Source: Stomoxys calcitrans (lineage: Eukaryota > Arthropoda > Insecta > Diptera > Muscidae). From it: a stretch of DNA of 64,000 nt. The notes beneath the pieces are model-generated. The model had not been told where the DNA came from, ran no database searches, and saw only the letters and a list, made by a program, of their open reading frames with translations. A program made the position numbers and the translations under genes. Each line of letters begins with the position of its first letter. Positions within the stretch are counted from its first letter, which is position 1. The stretch spans positions 123,232,458 through 123,296,457 of the forward strand of contig NC_081552.1 in NCBI RefSeq assembly GCF_963082655.1, given 5' to 3'. Shown here in pieces: positions 58,324 through 64,000 of the stretch.

Positions 58324-59275
58324 TTGGGTTGCCCAAAAAGTAATTGTCGGTAATATAGCAGCAATATAGTCGGCGTGGACAAATTTTTTCAACGGCTTGT
58401 GACTCTGTAATTGCATTCTTTTTTCTGTCAGTTATCAGCTGTTACTTTTAGCTTGCTTTAGAAAAAAAGTGCGCGAAATTTTGTTTACATTTGTTTGTTT
58501 GGCGTCAATTTTAATATGGGTACCACATGTATTGAAAGAAATTCATTTAACAAACCGAATCAACGCTTTTGATATGCACCTTAAACGCAATGAATTCGAT
58601 CCGTTTTTAAAACGAATCATAACTGGAGATGAAAAATGGATTGTTTACAACAACGTTAGTCGAAAATGATCATGGTCTAAGCATGGTGAACCAGCTCAAA
58701 CCACTTCAAAGGCTGATATCCACCAAAAGAAGGTTAAGCTGTCTGTTTGGTGGGATTGGAAGGGTGTGGTATATTTTGAGCTGCTTCCAAGGAACCAAAC
58801 GATTAATTCGGATGTTTACTGTCAACAATTGGACAAATTGGATACAGCCATCAAGGAGAAGCTACCAGAATTGGTCAATCGTAAAGGTGTCATATTCCAC
58901 CAGGACAACGCTAGACCGCACACATCTTTGGTCACTCGCCAAAAACTGAGTGAGCTTGGCTGGGAACTTTTGATGCATCCACCATATAGCCCTGACCTTG
59001 CACCATCAAACTACCATTTATTTCGATCTTTGCAGAACTCCTTAAATGGTAAAACTTTCGGCAATGATGAGGCTATAAAATCGCACTTGGTTCAGTTTTT
59101 TGCAGATAAAGACCAGAAGTTCTATGAGCGTGGAATACTAAATTTGCCAGAAAGATGGCAAAAGGTTATCGAACAAAATGGCAATTATATATTTGATTAA
59201 ACTTCATCCTAAGATTTAATAAAAATGCATTTACTTTCTTTTAAAAAATCCGCAATTACTTTTTAGGCAACCCAA
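58324..59275 (+). mobile_element. Mariner (DD34D) element, internally deleted
   Basis: TA target duplication on both sides. Terminal inverted repeats TTGGGTTGCCCAAAAAGTAA and the inverse of TTACTTTTTAGGCAACCCAA. At 952 bp it is about 350 bp shorter than a usual mariner; the missing part is the N-terminal DNA-binding region. Confidence 0.9.
58469..59200 (+). pseudogene. Mariner transposase pseudogene
   Basis: Two overlapping frames carry the C-terminal two thirds: WVPHVLKEIHLTNRI, TGDEKWIVYNN (D1), then a TGA in place of an expected CGA (RK*SWSKHG). A frame remains open through HQKKVKLSVWWD, HQDNARPHT (D2), YSPDLAPSNYHLF, ERWQKVIEQNGNYIF. Three lesions make it inactive: the N-terminal HTH is deleted, there is a premature stop, and the third catalytic Asp is Asn (APSN for APSD). 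The spacing of 34 places it in the mariner (DD34D) group; subfamily not certain. Confidence 0.88.
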
Positions 59276-60120
59276 TATATCCAAAAATAAACCGATCTGA
59301 ACCATATAGACACGGATGTCGAAGAACCTAACATAAGTCACTGTCCCGAATTTCAGTGAAATCGGATTATAAATGCGGCTTTTATGGGGCCAAGACTTTA
59401 AATCGAGATATCAGTCCACATGGCAGCTATATCCATATCTGGACCGACCTTGGTCAAGTTGCTGAAAAATTTCGAAAAGCCTTACACAACGCACTGTCCC
59501 AAATTTCAGCGAAAACGGACAATAAATGCGCCTTTTCTCTATATGGCAGCTATAGTCAAATCTGGACCAATCTGGGCCAAATTGAGGAAGGACGTCGAAG
59601 AGCCTAACACAATTCGCTGTCCCAAATTTCAGCGATTTCGGACAATAAATGCGCCTTTTATGAGCCTAAGACCCTAAATCGGAATATCGGTCTATATGGC
59701 AGCTATATCCGAATCTGGACCGATCTGGGCCAAATTGATAAATGGTGTCGAAGGGCCTAACACAACTCACTGTCCCAAATATCAGCAAAATCGGATAATA
59801 AATGTGACTTTTATGGGCCTAAGACCCTAAATCGGAGGATCGGTCTATATGGCAGCTATATCCAAATCTGAACCGATCTGATTTAAATTGGTGAATGATG
59901 TCGAAGGGCCTAACGCAACTCACTGTCCCAAATTTCAGCAAAATCGGATAATAAATGTCGTTTTGTGGGTCTAAGACCCTAAATCGGCGGATCGGTCTAT
60001 ATGGGGGCTATATGAAGATATAGTCCGATATAGCCCATTTTCGAACTGCTTATGGACAATAAAAGAATCTGTGCAAAGTTTCAGCTCAATATCTCTATTT
60101 TTAAAGACTGTAGCGTGATT

Positions 60121-60264
60121 GTAGCTAACATGATTGTAGATCGTAGCAAAACGAACGAGACAAAGCAGCGAGAGCCAAACAAAGAAAATAAAAACACCAC
60201 CACCCGAAGCAAAGCACATGTGTGTTGGCTGGTTGGATAGTTTTTTGTCTTGCTTATAGATATA
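60121..60264. other. Short unassigned spacer
   Basis: Contains an A-rich AACAAAGAAAATAAAAACACC stretch (shortened); no gene. Confidence 0.35.
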
Positions 60265-61966
60265 CTAGCTGACCCGGGCCCGCTCCACTGCTCCTTCTTT
60301 TACTTTATATGGAACAAAATTTTCCTTGGAATATTTGTTTTCGACAATTAAAGAGCTTTTAGTGAAATGCCATGCTACGAAAATAGTATATCGCTTGACT
60401 AACAGTTTAACAATATAAGTGCCTTTATCTGAATCCCATATGGTCTTTATTGCTCTACGAATTTAAGTTTGGATGTAAGGTGTACTCTTTTCTTAAAATA
60501 CTTTATTTCAGCCAAACACATGGCCCCAAAATAGGTTATCAATTCGTTTTCTAATCTCAAATACTTTTCATTTTAACCACATATTGGCATGGTCGAAAAA
60601 TTTTTACCCTTTGGGGGGTGGTTTGGGGAAGGGGTGATGCCCTAAATACATGGTCCTAGATTTGTATATCAAATTCGTATTCTACTCCCAAATACCTTTT
60701 TTTGAGCCCCATATTGTGATGGTCAGTAAAAAATTGCTGTTTGTGGGGTATTTTGGGAAAGGGGTAGACCCCTAGAAAATTGGTCCCGAAAGTGGATATC
60801 AATTCTTGCATTCTTGTATATCAAATTCGTTTTCTAATCTCATTTAAACTCCTTTTTGCAAAAGTCAGCAAATATGTCCGGTTTGGGTTATTGGCCCTTA
60901 AACTATATATTTGGGTCTTAAAGAGAGTGGAACTAAATTCCACTCTCTTTAAGACTCAAATTGTCTTGGTGAGAAAATAGGTCCTATTTGGTCCCAGCTG
61001 GTTGTTTTGGGAGATGGGCGGCTACTCAGTGAGTTGGCCTTGAAAATATATATCGGATTCGTGTTCCACTTTAAAAACCCTCTTATTTGAGCCTCATATT
61101 GCAACAGTCAGCAAATACTTCCTATTTGGGTGGTGTTGTGGGGGTGGGGTGGCCTCATAGACACTTTTCCCGAATATTGATAACAGATTTGTGTTTTACT
61201 CCCAAATATCCTTCATTTGAGCCCCATATTTCTATGGTCGTAAATTTGTCCCCTTGGGGGATATTTTTGGGAAGACTTGGTCCCACATTTGGATATCAGT
61301 TTCTAATTCTACACTAAAAATACCTTTCATTTAAACCCCATATTCCCATGGTCAGTAAATAAATCCTGTTTGGGGGGTGTTTTGGGGAAGGGGTGGACTC
61401 CCAGAAACATGGTCCCACATTTGGATATTAGATTCGTATTCTACTCGCAATTACCTTTCATTTGAGTCCCATATTGCCATAGTCGGTAAATATGTCCGAT
61501 TTAGGGGTGTTTTTGGGGTTGGGGTGGTCCCCCTAACACTTGGTTCGACATTTGAAAATCAGGTACGTTTTCTTATCCTAGATACCTTTCATTTGAGTCC
61601 CATATTGTCGTGATTGGTCTAAATATATGTTTGGTAGGTTTTAGGGTGGGGCGGCCCCCCTAGGTGCCCTATCCAAAATTTGGATACGAAATTTTTATTT
61701 TTAGGGTACTATATGAGTGCACATAAAATTTCGCTTAAATTGCACCACCCATATCCGAGATTTGGCGTTTCTGAAACTTAGGGCAAGGTGGAGGGCCCGC
61801 CCCTATTCAGATATAAAAAATATAGTACCCTATTATCACCACGGGATCATTATGCACCATCTGTGAAAATTTCAAGAAAATCGGTTCAGCCGTTTCTGAG
61901 TCTATAAGGAACACACAAACAAACAAACAAACCTACAAACAAACACAATTTGATTTTTATATATAA
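60265..61966 (-). mobile_element. Non-autonomous Helitron (D10)
   Basis: A/CTAGCTGACCCGGGCCCGC at one edge and GATTTTTATATATAAGA/T at the other: canonical ends on the minus strand. About eleven units of about 130 bp. It contains a 23-bp inverted repeat at 60910-60960 absent from other copies. Confidence 0.8.
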
Positions 61967-62269
61967 GATTGTTGTTGTTGTTATATGTTGGCTTGCAAAG
62001 AGTGCCTTTCAAGAAGAAATTTGTACTTTGGGTCGTTGAGATTCAAAATACAATAAATTGTTGCAGCAAAATTAACAACTTATTCTTCCGACCAAAGTTG
62101 TTATTTTCAAAATTATTTTTATCTGTGTAACTTGTTCAATTATCCCTTGTTTCTTAATGAAGCGATCGAGTACGAACATTCATTCGGTACGTGCAAATCG
62201 AAAACAAACAGTCTCCATTCATCCACCCAAACAAAAGCATCAACATAAATCGAGTCGCTGAACAAGTGT
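61967..62269. other. Unassigned sequence
   Basis: Starts with a (TTG)n run; no gene recognised. Confidence 0.35.
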
Positions 62270-62400
62270 GAAAATTTTGCTACTCGCTGCAGTTCTCCGA
62301 TTCCAATATTCTTCTGCGGACGTCTTTCCCAATAGTGCGAATCTCCCCGGTCATCCAGGGGTTTTCTTGGGTTTATAGTCCACTGGCTCTACAGGAACAA
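62270..62400. pseudogene. Two tiny non-LTR retrotransposon scraps
   Basis: The minus strand of 62280-62370 reads PWMTGEIRTIGKDVRRRI, matching LWMTGEIRNFLKDADRA of the element at 15290. The adjoining plus-strand TATAGTCCACTGGCTCTACA matches 16460-16480 of the same element. The pieces are in opposite orientations. Confidence 0.6.
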
Positions 62401-62661
62401 TTACGAATAAAAGAGTGACAACAAAGCACAATAAAGAAATTCTAGAGAAAACTAGAAACAGTATGTAATGACAATAACGATCATTATAGCTAGAAAATAA
62501 TTTTAAAAATAACGGAAATTAAACTAAATGGACCTTAAAATTAATAAAACCCAATCGTAACAATATAAACCAATAATAAATAAATACATTCATATATATA
62601 CATGCATATGGCATAGTTCCTCCCAAATATCGCCAACATTAGGGAGGAATATTTATTCTGA
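62401..62661. other. Unassigned AT-rich DNA
   Basis: No gene seen. Confidence 0.35.
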
Positions 62662-62722
62662 TATTCCCGCCAGGATTCGAACCCGTAATAGACGAACATG
62701 CTAACTTCTGCGCTACGGTGGC
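62662..62722 (-). mobile_element. tRNA-like SINE head
   Basis: On the minus strand: GCCACCGTAGCGCAGAAGTT with an A-box TAGCGCAGAAGTTAGCATG and a perfect B-box core GGGTTCGAATCC at 62671-62683. An acceptor-stem partner is not convincing, so it is a SINE promoter rather than a tRNA gene. Confidence 0.6.
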
Positions 62723-62999
62723 CTCCATATTAAGAATCATGTATACCATATTTCATTCTCCACTAGCTGTTTTGTGTACAATTGTATATTAAACTTGCTC
62801 TTATAACGTGGTGGACTTTGTACTGACATGTCATCAAAATATATGATTTTTTTCCATACCAAATTCTTTTTAATATGTCACAGACTACAATTAAGGATGT
62901 AAGTTTAATTTCCGCCAGTAGTTTTGAAACATATCCATTCTAAGGATATGAACTAATTGTAATTTTTTGGAAAATAGGAAAATGTTCCCGTAGTTTACC
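62723..62999. other. Unassigned AT-rich DNA
   Basis: No gene or repeat recognised. Confidence 0.35.
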
Positions 63000-63553
63000 A
63001 AAATTTCATAACAGAAGACATCAGGGTACAGGTCGTATTTCCCATACAAATTTTACCATGAAATGTTTTATTTAACGTCCCTATACGTGTGAGAAATTTC
63101 ATTAAAATCGGATCAGATTAAGATATAGCTCCCATTTATATATCTTTCATCTGATATGCCCTTTGAAGGCTATAGAAGCAACAATTTTGGTCCGATATTT
63201 ACAAATATATATCTTCCATCCGATAAGGCCTTATGATGACCTTCTAAGGCTATGGAAGCCAAAATTTTGGTTTGTTCTTAATAATATTTAGCGTGATGTA
63301 TTTTATTTAACGTCTTAGTATGTGTGCTCAATTTCATCAAAGTCGGTCAAGATTTAGATATGGCTCTCATATATATCTTTCATCTGATATGGCCTTTAAG
63401 AAAATCTTACAAGGTCTTATTCAATATATCGATAGGTATGCAAAGTTATAGTCTGTCTATATTTCAGCAAAGGTTTCATGCACTAAAAGAAGTATGCAGA
63501 CTCCGTGGAGTAGGGTATTATAAAGTCGGCTCCGCCCTTACTGGTTTTTAATG
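63000..63553 (-). mobile_element. DINE-like element, family C (C2)
   Basis: On the minus strand it begins ACCAGTAAGGGCGGAGCCGA with TTTATAATACCCTACTCC, as in C1 but with a shortened palindrome. Internal motifs AAGATATAGCTCCCATTTA and TCTTTCATCTGATATG are repeated. The 3' end is missing. Confidence 0.6.
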
Positions 63554-63554
63554 A

Positions 63555-64000
63555 ATACTATTTGGACAGGGACCTTCTTTCACTCTCTTATTTTATCTGA
63601 GCCCTGTCTTCACTCTCTTATTTTATCTGAGCCCTCTACGGTCAAGTCAGAAAATAAGTCCTGTTTTGGGGGTGTTGGTACGGCCTTTCAGATTTTTCGC
63701 GCCAAAGTGGATATTAACTGGTGCTCTTCTCATAAATACCTAACATTGGAGCCTTATATGGTCGGTAAATATGTCCGGTATGGGGGTGCTTTTGGGGGTG
63801 ATTTAGATTCGTGCTTTGGTCTCAAATACCTTTCATTTCAGTCCCATATTGTCATTATTGGTTTATATTTCATTTGGCTGGTGGCTTTGGAGGTGGATCG
63901 GCCCCCTAGATATCCAACCCTAAATAAGGATAAACATTTCTGAATTTAAGATATTACAAATAAACAAAATTTCGCTTAAATCGCCCCACCAATCTCCGAG
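63555..64000 (-). mobile_element. Helitron family D, D1 subfamily (D11), runs off the window
   Basis: TTCTTTCACTCTCTTATTTT, TCTGAGCCC, GGTCAAGTCAGAAAATAAG and TTTCGCGCCAAAGTGGATAT match the start of D1 at 25350. A 30-bp stretch (CACTCTCTTATTTTATCTGA) is duplicated at 63581 and 63611. It continues past the end. Confidence 0.65.

Larger units (their letters stand above)
58107..60120 (+). mobile_element. Family-B DINE (B3), 3' truncated and split by a mariner
   Basis: ACAAGTTAAAAAGCTTTAAG start, palindrome GTCGGCCGGGTCGAAC, ATACCCACCACC, units of the B type, ending at GACTGTAGCGTGATT just before where the microsatellite should start. The mariner at 58324-59275 sits at a TA; B2 shows the uninterrupted sequence. 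Confidence 0.82.

Noticed and set aside
62662..62722. A functional tRNA gene
   Set aside because: The A and B boxes are good, but I could not form a proper acceptor or anticodon stem, and the 3' end runs into non-tRNA sequence. More likely a SINE head.

Overview
The window is a stretch of insect nuclear DNA, most probably from a muscid or other calyptrate fly (Stomoxys/Musca type). Three things point there: long A+T-rich non-coding DNA; very many copies of the dipteran 'mini-me'/DINE-1 type repeat, with its conserved core beside (TA)n and (GTCY)n microsatellites; and one clearly fly-like conserved coding exon. It is almost entirely transposable-element DNA. Species assignment is inference.

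Host content. One convincing host coding exon is present, on the minus strand at 2246-3857. It is the N-terminal plus CUT-domain exon of the transcription factor Onecut, ending at a consensus splice donor. Its homeodomain exon lies outside the window. Drosophila onecut sits on the small repeat-rich fourth chromosome (Muller F), so this may be Muller-F DNA, which in muscids corresponds to the X (inference). A THAP-like exon with a splice donor (33543-33759) could be host or transposon derived.

Mobile DNA. (1) About twenty DINE-1/Helentron-like elements of families A, B and C. They share an ACAAGT start, a GC palindrome, a TATACCC-type subterminal inverted repeat, central tandem repeats of exactly 153 bp in A and B (about 152 in C), a conserved core with GACG/GTCC microsatellite, and a terminal stem-loop. 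Two copies compared with uninterrupted sites, and a third by its flanks, show precise insertion between two T's with no target duplication. (2) About ten non-autonomous canonical Helitrons (family D: TC...CTAG ends, A/T flanks, internal repeats of about 130 bp), often abutting one another. (3) Tc1/mariner elements: an almost intact DD41D element with a 361-aa ORF at 12042-13347, older broken relatives, and a dead DD34D mariner at 58324-59275. (4) A P-element/THAP9-like element missing its catalytic core (41350-43089). (5) Degenerate non-LTR retrotransposons (an RNase H-bearing I/LOA/Jockey-like family and an RTE-like fragment) and tRNA-derived SINEs.

Layout. 1-4.5 kb: DINE, retroelement tail, onecut exon. 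4.5-11.6 kb: DINE array. 11.7-13.85 kb: three-deep nest of transposons. 14-17.5 kb: non-LTR element. 17.6-22.5 kb: inverted DINE cluster. 22.6-25.1 kb: old debris. 25.3-31.5 kb: Helitron array. 31.8-38.7 kb: DINEs, THAP exon, retroelement scraps. 38.8-43.3 kb: SINE, AT-rich DNA, P-like element. 43.5-49.8 kb: DINEs plus an inverted duplicate of the 10-13 kb region. 50.9-62 kb: Helitrons and family-B DINEs nested in each other. 62-64 kb: SINE, family-C and Helitron ends.

Most informative are the paralogous empty sites, which fix the order of insertions; the strict 153-bp unit length held in two diverged families; the palindromic DINE dimers; and two perfect or near-perfect fold-back palindromes inside Helitrons. 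Coordinates of repeat edges are read by eye and may be off by a few bases.
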